A DNA stretch of 64,000 nt from Pantoea sp. Eser (GCA_009830035.1 SZZY01000002.1:1-64000); one strand, 5' to 3'. Shown: positions 1 through 9,662, numbered from the stretch's first letter. A program made the numbers and translations. Notes: generated from the letters alone by a model not told the origin.

Positions 1-87
1 GTCCAGACCGTGGGGCGTCAGTACAGCGTGGACAACGAAGCCCGCATCAGCATCAGCGGCTTTGCCCTTAACTGCATTGAGGAATAA
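1..87 (+). CDS. Phage tail tube protein, C-terminal end (partial)
   Basis: The window opens inside an ORF whose last 28 codons are visible, ending in TAA at 85-87. The next gene starts at 87, overlapping it by one base (TAATG). The position directly before the tail assembly chaperones and tape measure is where Mu-like phages place the tail tube gene (Mu gpM-like), so the identity rests mainly on gene order. The visible peptide (ARISISGFALNC near the end) is too short for a family call by itself. Confidence 0.5.
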   Translation, partial: VQTVGRQYSVDNEARISISGFALNCIEE

Positions 88-389
88 TGACGAACGGAAA
101 CAAAACCATCAGCGGCACCCTGGACATCGGTGTGGAATTTGACGGCAGGCTGCACCGCGACTTCACCCTGCGCCTGCCCACCGTGGGCGATGAAATCGAC
201 GTATCAGAAGATGACAGCGTGCCAGAAAGCGGCTTTCGTGTAGCGCTCTTTGCCCGCTGTCTGACCGTGCTGGGCAGCATCCCTAAAGAGCAGATCACCT
301 ATAGCCTGCTGCACAGCGAGCTGGACAGCGGCGACTTCGGGATTCTGATCCGGGCGGCTGACGATCTGAAAAAAAGCGCAAAGCGATGA
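87..389 (+). CDS. Phage tail assembly chaperone, upstream frame (G-like; Mu gp41 type)
   Basis: This 100-residue acidic protein sits between tail tube and tape measure, the position of the tail assembly chaperone that coats the tape measure during tail building in the host cytoplasm. It has a compact beta-rich start and an acidic middle (DEIDVSEDD). The gene ends in a lysine-rich stretch, DDLKKSAKR, encoded over seven consecutive A residues (369-375). A second frame with no start of its own continues from exactly this point to the tape measure gene. That is the hallmark of the programmed frameshift of tailed phages, which makes a small amount of an extended protein. Function is assigned from position and architecture rather than a strong motif. 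Confidence 0.65.
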   Translation: MTNGNKTISGTLDIGVEFDGRLHRDFTLRLPTVGDEIDVSEDDSVPESGFRVALFARCLTVLGSIPKEQITYSLLHSELDSGDFGILIRAADDLKKSAKR

Positions 390-615
390 GCAGCGACTCC
401 ACCACTTCCGCTGCGCCTGCCTCCGGCTCGGACAGCACGGATACAGCGAAGCGCGAATCCGCGCCCTTAGTCCTGTAGCACTGGCGGGGGTGCTTGACGC
501 CCTCGACCACGTCCAGAACCCCAAAGCCTGGCAGAAAAAACAGGCCGGCCAGAGCATCCGCTATATCAGCAGGCAGCGCGGTAAAAAGCGCCGCCGCGCT
601 TCCCGCAGGAAATAA
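370..615 (+). CDS. Tail assembly chaperone frameshift extension (T-like)
   Basis: This frame is open from a TGA at 367-369 to TAA at 613-615 and has no good start codon. It encodes about 81 basic residues, including HHFRCACLRLG, a central AGVLDALDHVQNPKAW and a very basic tail RGKKRRRASRRK. Relative to the upstream frame it is reached by a -2 (or +1) shift, and the overlap begins in the A7 run at 369-375. Expected product: a fusion of the upstream chaperone with this domain, which recruits the tape measure or tail tube. Mu is known for a -2 shift at this place, whereas lambda-like phages use -1. The alternative is a simple mutation, since this genome has many, but overlap exactly at a slippery run favours programming. 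Confidence 0.6.
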   Translation, partial: KKAQSDEQRLHHFRCACLRLGQHGYSEARIRALSPVALAGVLDALDHVQNPKAWQKKQAGQSIRYISRQRGKKRRRASRRK

Positions 616-618
616 CGC

Positions 619-2930
619 ATGTCAGGACCCTTTGAAACGCAGATCGGGATTGGCATTAAAGACAACGCCACCCCCGGCATTACCCGCATCCGTAACGAAG
701 TGCAGCGCATGCAGGAGGCGCGCGAGCGCCTCGGCGTGCGGGGTGAACATAGCATCAGGCGCGAACTCCAGCAGACCGAAGCGGCCATGAGCCGCCTGGC
801 CCGCAGCGGCACGCTGGGGGCCGCCGAGCTTACCCGCGCGCAGGAGAAAGCCGCAGCAAAAATCAACCGACTGCAGAAAGAGATGGCCGAGGCTGAGGTG
901 CGCAGCTATACCAGTCGTAACGCTGCCCGCGAAGCCTATACCGCGCTGGGTATCAGGAGTCAGCACGATATTCAGCGCGAAATCCAGCGCACCGAAGCGG
1001 CTTATAACCGCCTTGAGCGCTCCGGCGTGCTTTCCGCAACCGAGCAGAAGCGCGCTTATGAACAGATGACGCTCACGGTCAGTAAGCTGCGTCGTGAGCT
1101 GGGTGAAACAGATCGTCAGCAGCGCACGCTGGGCCAGAACATTCGCCGGGGTATGTCAGTCGTCGGTAAAGTTGGCGGAGCCATTGCCGGAGCAGGCCTG
1201 CTGCTGCGCGGCCCAATCAACGATGCCTCTGCCTATGACGCCACCCTGCGCCGTGAGGCAAACTTCGCCTATAGCGACCGCGATGTTTCAGGCCGCCAGG
1301 AAGGCATGAAGCGCATTTCAGACGCGGTAAGTGATGCTGTTGACAAAACAGGCGCATCGCCGGAAGAAGCCTTTGCTGCGCTGGAGACCATGTGGCGCTC
1401 TGGCGTCATGGGAAAAGAGAAGCCTTACCAGTATCTGAATAATGTATTACGTAACGCGGCTGCTACCGGTGCGGACGCAGAGTCCGTCGCAAACACTCAG
1501 GCCAGCGCGGTAACTTTGGCCTCAGCGATAAAGATGCGCCATCAGCCCTGAGCGTGCTGACCACAATGGCGCAGCACGGACGCATTGACGTACCGGAAAT
1601 GGCACATGAGATGCCGCGCGGCCTCGAATCGGGCAAGTCTGCCGGATTTCATGGTCAGCGCGGCTTTGCGCAGCTGGCGGCATTTTTTGAGGCGTCAGCG
1701 ATTGGTGCAAAAGATCCGCAGGATGCAGCGACCAATGCTAACGATTTCCTAGCCGAACTGACCGCTAACAATCTCCAGACCAGCGCTGAACGCATCAGAG
1801 TCAACGGACATAAGCTCGATGTTCGCGGCATGATGCGCTATGACCTGGCACACGGCAAAACGGCGCTCGATACCGTCACCGGCATTATCGGCAAGATGGA
1901 CGAAAGCGATCCCGCCTACCGACGACTGAAAAAGCAGCTTACGGGTGCGCATACAGACCAGGAACGTGAGCAGCTCAACGCACAGCTTACCCAGATACAT
2001 GGTCAGCATATTTCCCAGCTGTTCCCCAATCAGCAGGCCCGCAACGCTTACATCAACTTTGACCGTAACCGCGATTTCTACAACGCGCAGGTTAACGAGG
2101 GTGTAGATCAGTTTAATAAACCAGACGGTCAGCGCTCAGCCGATCAGGACTGGAAGCTGGTATCAGATGGTCCGCAGTGGAAGATGGATCGTGAAAAGCA
2201 CATGGCTGTGGTGACCAGCAATAAAAGTGCCGGTGGCCTGGCGGCGCTCTGGGGTGATGTCATGAACCACGTCGCCGATCTTGAGAAGAAGTTTCCGGCG
2301 CTGGCCACGGCGGTTTCCGGCACAACCTCAGCCTTTCAGACGCTGCGGGACAGCGGTCTGGGGGGCGTGCTGGGTGGTGCGTTAGGAATGGCCGGTATCA
2401 AAAAAATCTTTGGCCGCAAACCGCCATCGGTTGCCGGTGCGGGCGAAGTCGGTGGAGAGGCAGCAGCTACGGCAGAAGGCGCTGAAGTCGCAGGAGGAGA
2501 AGCTGCTGGCGATGGCATTCTCAGCACTATCGGGCGCTGGATTATGGGCGGTGGCCGCGCCGTGGGTGGCGCTGCTGCAAATGGCGGTAAAAATCTCATC
2601 ATGGATGGTCTGATTGATAACCCTGTCGCGCTGGCCATCGCCGGGCTGATCATGCCCTCCGACACTGTCAGCGGCAGCAGCGAGTCTGCCGAGCTGGCCC
2701 GCCTTAAGAACCAGAACGCCGGTAAAAATGCCCGCCAGACTTCGGCGGAAGCGCTGAACTATCTGCAGAGCTACCCCGGCCACGATGTCCCTGCAGGCGG
2801 CGGACCGGTCATTAAGCTGCCCGCCCAGCCCGCACCTAATGTCACCGTCAATATGTACATGGATGGCCAGAAGGTGTCCGACTGGGTCCATGCCGAAATC
2901 GAACGTAACGCCCGGAGGCACGGCGCATGA
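619..2930 (+). pseudogene. Phage tail tape measure protein, frameshifted
   Basis: Two adjacent frames together give a ~770-residue tape measure protein, which sets tail length and is ejected into the host. The first part (619-1551) is rich in Glu/Arg/Gln heptads (QREIQRTEAAYNRLERSG, repeated twice), typical coiled coil, followed by a hydrophobic GKVGGAIAGAGLL segment. The second part (to 2930) continues with the conserved domain and a glycine/alanine-rich membrane-like stretch near residues 550-680. Around 1505-1515 the reading frame slips by one base (the sequence reads GTAAC where the protein suggests GTTAAC). Downstream homology runs on without a gap, so this is a single small lesion. The stop overlaps the next gene by four bases (ATGA). 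Confidence 0.8.
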
Positions 2931-4264
2931 CCGACTTTATCTCCCAGCTCGCCGCGCTGGCGGGCATCGATACCCTGATGCAGGCGTCCTTCCGGGGCGT
3001 TGAGTTCGACTGTCTGGCCACCCGCGACACGCTGGCCCGCACCACCGTTAACTATGCGTATCCGTATCGCGATGGTGCAACCGTCGAGGATCAGGGGCTG
3101 AACCCGGTCAACTTCCGCATTACCGCCTTTCTCTGGGGCCGCGACTGGAAACAGCAGTTAAAGTCGCTTATAACCGCGTTTAAAGCCAGCGGCCCCGGCG
3201 AGCTGATCCACCCGGTTTACGGCTCTATTCCGCGCGCCCAGTTTCTGGAGGCGGGCATCGAGAAGCAGGCCGAGACGATGGACGGCGTCACCGTCGAGCT
3301 GGTCTTTATCGAGTCCGGCGAGGAGCAGGCGCTGTTTGCAGCAGCATCCGCCGACCAGTCGGCACAGAGCATTACCTCAACCGGCAACAGCCTGCTGGAC
3401 AGCGCCGCCTCCGCCTTCAGCACCGCCATGAGCGACCTGCGCGCACTCGAGAACGGCGTCGAGCGCATTAACACCATCGTGGCCGAGGGTGAATATGTCC
3501 TCGATAACGTCAGTGAAGAGATTCAGAGCGCCGCCGCCAGCGTCAGCAACCTGCTGGACACGCCCGCCGCGCTGGTCAGCGACCTCAAAAGCCTGGTCAG
3601 CACCTTCAGCGATACGCTGACCCTGACCGGCAGCGGCGTCACCTCCGGGTGGCAGCAGGCAACGCGGCTCGCGCAGCACGTTGTCAGCTACCCGGCTAAA
3701 TACGTGCAAAACCGCAGCGTCACCACCATCACGAAGCCATTCCGCCTGCCGCTGAGTCAGGTCACCGCCGTGCGCGACAGCGACACGCAGCTTGTGACGC
3801 GCACCGTTCGCCTGGTCGCCGTCAGCGAGCTGGCAGAGGTCGCCGCCACCATCCTGCAGAACGAGAGCACCACGCCGTCGCTGACCAGCACCCAGATTGA
3901 GCAGGTTACTAACAGCGTACGCACTGTGATTGTGGATGCGCTCACCGACCAGCGGACCGCGCTCCAGACCGCCGAGACGCTGGCCCGCGCCAGCGGCCTA
4001 ACCTCAGACGGTCGCGTACACGCCACCATTATCACGCACCTGCAGACGCTGGCACTGACTCTGCAGCGCCAGGCGGCAGCACTCATTCAGCAGCGCCCGC
4101 CGCTCATTACCCGTACCGTCACGCGCCGCTGCAACCTGCACCTGCTGGCCTTTGACTGGTATACCGACGCCAGCCGCGCCGGGGAGCTGCTGCGCCTGAA
4201 TCCGTCTCTCGGCAACCCCAACGATATTCAGCCAGGAATGACCCTCTATGCCTACGCAAAATAA
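2927..4264 (+). CDS. Mu gpN-like DNA circularisation / tail protein with LysM end
   Basis: An intact 445-residue protein. The first ~100 residues match the DNA circularisation protein N-terminal domain of Mu gpN and SfV-type phages, with the typical ASFRGVEF and YPYRDGA segments and an aromatic FLWGRDW. The middle is long and helical. The last ~45 residues (YTDASRAGELLRLNPSL, then IQPGMTLYAYAK) look like a LysM-type module, which binds peptidoglycan or other tail parts. It starts at ATG overlapping the tape measure stop by four bases and overlaps the next gene by 17 bases, as in a tightly packed late operon. In the virion this family sits at the tail tip or baseplate hub; the name circularisation is historical. 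Confidence 0.8.
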   Translation: MTDFISQLAALAGIDTLMQASFRGVEFDCLATRDTLARTTVNYAYPYRDGATVEDQGLNPVNFRITAFLWGRDWKQQLKSLITAFKASGPGELIHPVYGSIPRAQFLEAGIEKQAETMDGVTVELVFIESGEEQALFAAASADQSAQSITSTGNSLLDSAASAFSTAMSDLRALENGVERINTIVAEGEYVLDNVSEEIQSAAASVSNLLDTPAALVSDLKSLVSTFSDTLTLTGSGVTSGWQQATRLAQHVVSYPAKYVQNRSVTTITKPFRLPLSQVTAVRDSDTQLVTRTVRLVAVSELAEVAATILQNESTTPSLTSTQIEQVTNSVRTVIVDALTDQRTALQTAETLARASGLTSDGRVHATIITHLQTLALTLQRQAAALIQQRPPLITRTVTRRCNLHLLAFDWYTDASRAGELLRLNPSLGNPNDIQPGMTLYAYAK

Positions 4265-5389
4265 CGTCACCGCAAAACGCAGCACCACTGCAGCTGCAGC
4301 CGATGAACGCCTGACCCTGACGGTCGGCGGCAAAACCCACAGCGACTGGACGCGGGTTACTGTAGCAGCAGACTTTCTGACGCCTGCAGGCCAGTGGCAG
4401 CTCGATCTGGGCATAAGCGGCGCATCACTGCCCGCTGAAGTGTGCGAAGGCGCGCGCGCCGTGCTCAGCGCGGGCCGCGACGTACTGATGACCGGCCTGA
4501 TTGACGACATCAACCACGCCGTGCTGCGCGGTCAGCACATCCTGACGCTCACCGGCCGCGATGAAGCCGCCGTCCTGGTCGACTGCAGCGCCCCCATCTT
4601 CACCGAGCAGAAGATGACGCTGCAGGAGGTTATCGCCAGGATTGTCCGTCCGCTGGGTATCAGCAAAATCAGCATCCGGGCCGACAGCGCCACCGCCCCC
4701 CCCAGAAATTCACCATCGAACCGGGCGACACCGCCTGGAGTGCGCTGATGAAGGTTGCCGAAGTCAGCGGCCTCTGGCCGTGGATTGCCACGGACGGTAC
4801 GCTCATCATCGGTGGCCCGGATTACAGCGCCGCGCCGGTTGACTCGCTGGTGATGAACCGCGACGGCACCGGTAATCTGCTTTACCTGACGAAGCACACC
4901 AGCATCGCCGGTCGCTATTCTGAGGTCACCGTACTCACGCAGGGTCACGCAACGTCCGAACGCAACGGCGTACGCAATCATAAGGGCACGATCAAGGACA
5001 GCGGCTTTACGCTCTATCGCCCACACATTCAGGTCATGGGCGACACCGACACCGACGAAGAAGCCACCACCCGCGCCCGTAAGCTGCTGTCTGACTCGCG
5101 GCTGAAGGCGCTGACCATCACCGCCGTGGTGCATGGCGTTCGCACCACGGGCGGCACCGCGTGGATGCCGGGCCAGCGCGTCGCCGTTAAAAGCGCCATC
5201 CACAACATTGACGCCATTTACTTCATCATGGGCCGGGAAGTTCGCGGCGGACGTGGCGCACCACTTACCACCACGCTCACTCTGAAAGAGGACGGCATCT
5301 GGACCCCGGACGCCTACCCCAAATCACGCCACAAGAAGAAGGGAAAACAGCAGGTGCCGACCTATCACAGCTGGGAGGAAATTCCATAA
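4248..5389 (+). pseudogene. Mu gp44 (gpP)-like baseplate hub protein, frameshifted
   Basis: Two frames (4248-4748 and 4748-5389) join into a ~380-residue baseplate hub protein of the gpP/gpD-like type. The first half carries LTLTVGGKTHSDW and the LTGRDEAAVLVDCSAP segment typical of this family. The second half carries MKVAEVSGLWPWI and the conserved RHKKKGKQQVP end. The frames part at a run of eight C residues (about 4696-4703). One more C restores APPQKFTIEPGDTAW and links the two halves perfectly, so the lesion is a one-base homopolymer contraction or a sequencing error. The protein would form the trimeric hub holding the spike encoded by the next gene, whose ATG overlaps this gene's TAA. 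Confidence 0.75.
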
Positions 5390-6054
5390 TGGACATCACC
5401 GGCATCATCAACCGGCGCATTGCCACCGCGCTGGACAGCATCCGCAAACCGTTTCGCGCAGCACTTACGCGCATCACCAGCACCGGCGGCGTGATGACCG
5501 CCTAGCTGGACGGCCTGGCGGGCGAGACACTGCAGGAGGTGGAGGTGTTCCAGCACTTCGGCATCACCTCCGTGCCGCCAGAGGGCGCGATGGCCATCGT
5601 CATTCCGCTGGGCGGTCGCACCAGCCACGGCATCGTGGTGGCCACTGAGCACAGTGAATACCGCATTCAGGCCCTGAAGCCCGGCGAGGTGGCCATCTAC
5701 AACAGCGACGGAGCCAGCATTACGCTGAAAAACGGCAAAGCCATTCACATGGAGTGCGATGCGTTCACTATGGACTGTAAGACCGCCGCTATTAACGCCA
5801 GTGAGTCCATCACCTTCACCACCCCGGACTTCTCCACCTCAGAGAACGCCACCGTCAAAGGTCTGCTGACCGGCAGCGGCGGCATGAGCATTTCCGGTGA
5901 CAACGGCAGCGGCGCAGCGGCCAGCTTTGCGGGCAGCATCAGCCACACCTCCGGCTCGATCAGCTCCGTCAGCGTTAAAATTAACGGTGTCGAGGTCGGT
6001 AAGCATATTCACCCGACCCCGGACGGCAACTCCGGCCCGATGCAGGCGGGCTAA
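5389..6054 (+). pseudogene. Mu gp45-like baseplate spike protein, amber stop
   Basis: The frame from ATG 5389 to TAA 6052-6054 gives 221 residues apart from one TAG at 5503-5505. The protein matches the Mu gp45 spike (DUF2345/gp45 family): an OB-fold start with LDGLAGETLQEVEVFQHFG, the FPLGG-like VIPLGGRTSHG turn, then a beta-helix-like tip (GAAASFAGSISHTSG) ending with HIHPTPDG, where the HxH may bind the tip metal. The TAG sits where the family has Gln, so CAG to TAG is the simplest change. Everything after it is still well conserved. It forms the membrane-piercing spike of a contractile tail. Confidence 0.8.
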
Positions 6055-6072
6055 GCCGCAAAACCCACAACC

Positions 6073-6096
6073 AGCCCGGCAAGCCATTGCCGGGCT
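6073..6096 (+). repeat. Inverted repeat in the gp45-gp46 gap
   Basis: A perfect 9-bp inverted repeat (agcccggca / tgccgggct) with a 6-base loop lies 18 bases after the spike gene. No T-run follows, so it is either a weak terminator or an RNA-stability element. The rest of the 145-base gap to the next gene contains a GCGCGCG run near 6177-6184 and nothing else I can recognise. Confidence 0.5.
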
Positions 6097-6199
6097 ATCC
6101 TCCCGACCATCATTTCACAAAACACCCGCAATATAATCCCGCACCCCGTCTCACCCCTGTCACTCACTCACAATTCGCGCGCGCGATACGCTGCCCGGC

Positions 6200-6547
6200 A
6201 TGGACAGAATGATTGATCCGGCAACAGGCGACTATAACGGTGAACGCACCACCGGCCTGGAGAACGCCGCACAGATGCGCCTCAGGACCCCGCAGGGAAG
6301 CTATCTCTTTAATACGGAACTGGGGTCAAAGCTGCATCTTCTGCCCCGTAAGGACACGGAGCAGACCCGCGCGCTGGCTGAGCAGTACGCCTTTCAGGCG
6401 CTCTCGCCGCTCATCACGGACGGTCGCGCGACGGCGATCTCGGTCACCGCCTCCCGTAAGCTGCCGGGCTGGCTCTCTCTTTCTGCCCGCATTACGCAGG
6501 CTACCGGTGAGGTGGCCACCTTTGAACACCCGGTAAAGGTGAGCTGA
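6200..6547 (+). CDS. Mu gp46-like baseplate wedge protein
   Basis: An intact 115-residue protein matching the Mu gp46 / T4 gp25-like family: small wedge proteins that start sheath assembly on the baseplate. The characteristic parts are the start MDRMIDPATGDY, the middle NAAQMRLRTPQGSYLFN and the 'GSKLHLLPR' turn, followed by a helical and beta C-terminal half ending GEVATFEHPVKVS. It lies immediately upstream of the gp47-like wedge gene, with one base between them, the order found in Mu. The family is about 115-140 residues, so length fits. Confidence 0.85.
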   Translation: MDRMIDPATGDYNGERTTGLENAAQMRLRTPQGSYLFNTELGSKLHLLPRKDTEQTRALAEQYAFQALSPLITDGRATAISVTASRKLPGWLSLSARITQATGEVATFEHPVKVS

Positions 6548-6548
6548 G

Positions 6549-7631
6549 ATGCCGCTCAACATTCCCGCGCAGGCCGACATTGCCGACAGCTACCTCGACG
6601 AGGTCAGTAACCAGCTGCCGGATGCGGACGTCTACTCCGACAGCGACTACCGGGCGCGCGCGAACGCCATCGCATCTACACAATGGGGTCTCTACCAGTA
6701 CGCCGCATGGGCGCTGCGTCAGGCATTCCCGGACACGGCAGACACCGAGTATCTGGAGATGCACGCCCGCCTGCGCGGCCTGACCCGCAAACAGGCCACC
6801 GCTGCAGGCGGCTCTGTCACCCTGACCGGCAAGGCGGCAACCACTATAGCGAGTGGGCTGCAGTTTCGGGTGAAAGGTAACAGCACCCTGTACCAGACCA
6901 CGGCGGCGGGCAAAACCGGCGATGACGGCAGCGTGATCGTCGCCGCAGAGGCCACCACCACCGGCACGGAGGGCAACCTGACCGCAGGCGCAACCGGCAC
7001 GCTGGTCTCCGCGCCGTCCGGCATCGACAGCGCCGTGACGGTGGTCACCATGACCGTCGCGACCGACACCGAGACCGACGAGGAGTTGCTGGCACGCCTG
7101 CTGGACGTGATGCGCCAGCCTCCTGCGGGCGGCAATGAGCATGATTACAAGGTCTGGGCTGAGTCCGTGGACGGCGTCAGCGGCGCTTACGTTTTTCCGC
7201 TGCGGCGCGGGTTGGGCACGGTTGACGTGGTCATCACCGCGACAGGCGGTCTGCCGTCAGCGGAGACGCTCAAAGCCGTGCAGGACTATATCGACAGCGT
7301 ACGTCCGGTCGACCCCGGTGCGGCGGGCTGCAAGGTACTGGCCCCCACGATTAAAACCGTGGACGTGACGGCAGCGGTCGGCATCAGCGGCAGCACCACC
7401 TTTGACGCCGTTACAGCCGCCATCACAAGCAGCCTTAACACATGGTTTAACGCGCTCATCCCCGGTCAGGAGGCAATACGCAGCCAGGTGGGCGCGCTGA
7501 TTTCAGACCTGGACGGCGTGCTGGATTACGAGCTGAGCAAGCCCGCCGCCAACGTCACGCCGACCGTCGACGACACCACCGTGGAGTGGATCAGACCAGG
7601 CACGTTTACCTTTACGCAGCTGAAGGAATGA
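6549..7631 (+). CDS. Mu gp47-like baseplate J family wedge protein
   Basis: An intact 360-residue protein of the baseplate J / Mu gp47 family, which builds the wedge ring of contractile tails with the gp46 and gp48 partners. Visible hallmarks are an N-terminal YRARANAIAS...WGLYQYAAW segment, the TDTEYLEMHARLRGL stretch, a central beta domain (GSVTLTGKAATTI), the 'TDEELLARLLDVMRQPPAGGN' type signature around residues 175-195, the DGVSGAYVFPLRRGLGTVDV motif and a C-terminal domain ending FTFTQLKE. All three expected sub-domains are present and undamaged, in contrast to several neighbours. Confidence 0.88.
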   Translation: MPLNIPAQADIADSYLDEVSNQLPDADVYSDSDYRARANAIASTQWGLYQYAAWALRQAFPDTADTEYLEMHARLRGLTRKQATAAGGSVTLTGKAATTIASGLQFRVKGNSTLYQTTAAGKTGDDGSVIVAAEATTTGTEGNLTAGATGTLVSAPSGIDSAVTVVTMTVATDTETDEELLARLLDVMRQPPAGGNEHDYKVWAESVDGVSGAYVFPLRRGLGTVDVVITATGGLPSAETLKAVQDYIDSVRPVDPGAAGCKVLAPTIKTVDVTAAVGISGSTTFDAVTAAITSSLNTWFNALIPGQEAIRSQVGALISDLDGVLDYELSKPAANVTPTVDDTTVEWIRPGTFTFTQLKE

Positions 7632-7635
7632 CGGC

Positions 7636-8175
7636 GTGACGCGCGCCGACTACAGCAGCCTGCTGGCACAGCTTTTACCGCCGGTCACCTATGACGCATC
7701 CGGTGAGCAGCTGAGCGCCGAACTCAGCGCCGAGGCAAAGCTACTCGCCACAGTGGATGCCCTGATTGCCGGGCTGGCGTCATCCATCGATCCGAATCAG
7801 GCCACGCTGACGCTGCCGGACTGGGAGCGGGTTTATGCCCTGACGGTGAGCGATAGCGACACCCTGCAGCAGCGCCGCGCCAGAGTCATGGCCGCGCTGG
7901 CCGAGACCGGCGGTCTCAGCCGCCAGTACTTTATCAATCTGGCCAAAGCGCTGGGGTACGACATCACCATTGACGAACCCGACGACCCCAAGTGGCGCTG
8001 GATTGTGAACGTCACCGGCGCACCGGAGCGGGTGTGTTATTTCCGGGTGGGTGAGTCCGTGGTCGGTGACCGTCTGGAAGAGTCCGGCGATCCGGACCTG
8101 GAAACCTTATTCAAACGCTTAAAACCGGCACACACCGAGTGCCTGTTTAAATATTCTGAGGGCAGCAACAAGTGA
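7636..8175 (+). CDS. Mu gp48-like tail protein (DUF2313, YmfQ-like)
   Basis: An intact 179-residue protein of the DUF2313 / YmfQ family, a baseplate component directly upstream of the tail fibre in Mu- and e14-like phages. Family features visible are SLLAQLLPPVTYD near the start, the middle LTLPDWERVYAL, an arginine-rich helix QQRRARVMAALAETGGLS, and the C-terminal domain with a pair of cysteines (RVCYFRVGES and HTECLFKYSEG). GTG at 7636 is taken as start because it follows the upstream stop by four bases and gives the family length. The end overlaps the next gene by four bases. Confidence 0.85.
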   Translation: MTRADYSSLLAQLLPPVTYDASGEQLSAELSAEAKLLATVDALIAGLASSIDPNQATLTLPDWERVYALTVSDSDTLQQRRARVMAALAETGGLSRQYFINLAKALGYDITIDEPDDPKWRWIVNVTGAPERVCYFRVGESVVGDRLEESGDPDLETLFKRLKPAHTECLFKYSEGSNK

Positions 8176-9218
8176 AACCCTTAATTGATCCGATTGATAG
8201 CGATGACGGCCAGTTTCAAGGTCGGGACAACCAGACCGGCGCACTGGCCACCATCGTCACGCCGGTTTATATGAATGATACCCAGGGCGCAACGCGCAGC
8301 CTGCAGCAGGAAGTTATCAGCATATTAACGGCGGCAGGTATTAAGCCTGCCGAGGCAACAAATAATCAACTGCTGAGTGCGCTGAAAGCGTTATTCCTGG
8401 CCGAAGACGACACCCGCGTAAGCGGTGCGTTACAGAAAGACAAAAACCTGAGTGATGTTGCTGACACCTCAAAGGCATTAGAAAACCTGGGTGCATACAG
8501 CAAGACTGAGGCTGACGCTAAATATATTCCTGAGACATCGATTGGCGTCCACAATGGTCAGGTAATGGCGGTGAATTCCCGTTATCCGTCAGAAAATAAT
8601 CTGTCTAATGCCTTTTTGTCTAACAATACGCCATCCCTCGCGGCGGCTGAGAGCACCCATAAACCCGCGCTTGAAATCAGTAATAACGGTAATAAATCTG
8701 CCGCTGCAGTATTGATGCTTCACCGTGAGGGTGAGTTTGCCACTTACTTCGGTCTTGACCAGGACAACGCGCTGGCAATTGGCGGGTATTCATTCGGTAA
8801 AACACGTCATCGTATATACCACGAGGGTTTCTGCCCGTTTCCTATTGGCTACGTAATGTTGTTGGGTAACAGCGCTGATCCCAACACTATTTTTCCGGGC
8901 ACAACATGGCAGTATCTTAACGGCACAGGATATGACGGCAAGGTTATTGCGCTGGGTACAGATGCACTGCAGACGGGCGGGAGTAATTCCGTCACTCTTG
9001 CAGAAGCGCATATGCCCCCTCACCGACATAATGGCGGTGCGACAGGTGACGCATCGACTCAACCGGACGCCGGTTCGGCAGCGTGGGGAACGGGCCGGTT
9101 TGGTACAGATGCCAAAGGCGGTTACGCCCTGATGCAGACCAGCGCAGCAGGTTCAGGCCAGGCATTCAGCGTGCAGAATGAATACGTGCATGTTCTGGGC
9201 TGGATGAGAACAGCATAA
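8172..9218 (+). CDS. Phage tail fibre protein
   Basis: An intact 348-residue fibre. It starts at GTG 8172, overlapping the preceding stop (GTGA). Residues 1-75 form the baseplate-anchoring domain. Residues ~80-105 carry the fibre repeat LQKDKNLSDVADTSKALENLG, common in phage side-tail fibres. The C-terminal ~130 residues have FPIGYVMLLGNSADPNTIFPG followed by HMPPHRHNGG, a collar-like receptor-binding tip with the HxH metal-binding pattern, and end in YVHVLGWMRTA. No tail-fibre assembly (tfa) gene follows, which is unusual because most such fibres need one. It may encode its own trimerisation tip, or tfa may have been lost from the region after 9218. Confidence 0.85.
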   Translation: MKPLIDPIDSDDGQFQGRDNQTGALATIVTPVYMNDTQGATRSLQQEVISILTAAGIKPAEATNNQLLSALKALFLAEDDTRVSGALQKDKNLSDVADTSKALENLGAYSKTEADAKYIPETSIGVHNGQVMAVNSRYPSENNLSNAFLSNNTPSLAAAESTHKPALEISNNGNKSAAAVLMLHREGEFATYFGLDQDNALAIGGYSFGKTRHRIYHEGFCPFPIGYVMLLGNSADPNTIFPGTTWQYLNGTGYDGKVIALGTDALQTGGSNSVTLAEAHMPPHRHNGGATGDASTQPDAGSAAWGTGRFGTDAKGGYALMQTSAAGSGQAFSVQNEYVHVLGWMRTA

Positions 9219-9244
9219 ATTACATCAATTAATTTGTAGTACAT

Positions 9245-9270
9245 AAAAAATTGCCTGCTTACGCAGGCAA
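9245..9270 (-). terminator. Intrinsic terminator, minus strand
   Basis: A perfect 8-bp stem (ttgcctgc / gcaggcaa, four-base loop) at 9251-9270 is followed, reading the minus strand, by six T residues. On the plus strand it lacks a T-run. It therefore terminates leftward transcription toward the fibre gene, although no minus-strand gene is recognised upstream of it. Confidence 0.6.
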
Positions 9271-9377
9271 ATCAAACAGGGGAACTCAGTATACCGCAAC
9301 ACCCTTTAAGTGCTGCGCATACACAGTACCAGCTTTAACTATGGTTATAAAATGAGCTTTTCAGAAATGTGAAAAAG

Positions 9378-9420
9378 AGCCGCCGCAGCGAACTGGTGTC
9401 GGTCTGATGCTGCGGCGGCT
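9378..9420. repeat. Perfect 11-bp inverted repeat
   Basis: agccgccgcag at 9378-9388 pairs perfectly with ctgcggcggct at 9410-9420 across a 21-base loop. No T-run lies on either side. It belongs to a cluster of four hairpins in the non-coding stretch after the tail fibre. Confidence 0.6.
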
Positions 9421-9539
9421 ATAGCATCGCTCAGTGAGCAAGGACGAGGTATAGACAGAATCAGTATGCGCGACACGCGAAGTTTTGCGAGGGTGAGGCA
9501 GAAATAATCTAAGGATTTAGTGAAGAAGGGAAAAATGAA

Positions 9540-9574
9540 GGCTGCCAGCTAAAGCGCCCAAAATACTGGCAGCC
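9540..9574. repeat. Perfect 9-bp inverted repeat
   Basis: ggctgccag at 9540-9548 pairs with ctggcagcc at 9566-9574 across 17 bases. It is part of the same structured non-coding stretch (9219-9920), which otherwise contains no ORF I can support. Confidence 0.55.
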
Positions 9575-9633
9575 ACTGAGGCTAAAGTCAGCACGAGGAC
9601 AAACAGGAATCACCTCAAACTCTTACACACCAT

Positions 9634-9662
9634 AAAAAAAGAACGCCCAACACAAGGGCGTT
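9634..9662 (-). terminator. Intrinsic terminator, minus strand
   Basis: aacgccc / gggcgtt (9642-9648 with 9656-9662) forms a 7-bp stem. Reading the minus strand it is followed within two bases by seven T residues, a classical intrinsic terminator. It faces leftward, like the one at 9245-9270. Together they suggest a leftward transcript in this stretch, or the end of a minus-strand gene now lost. Confidence 0.6.

Noticed and set aside
494..790. 98-codon frame between chaperone and tape measure
   Set aside because: Overlaps both better-supported frames and lacks a ribosome site; composition is out-of-frame-like.
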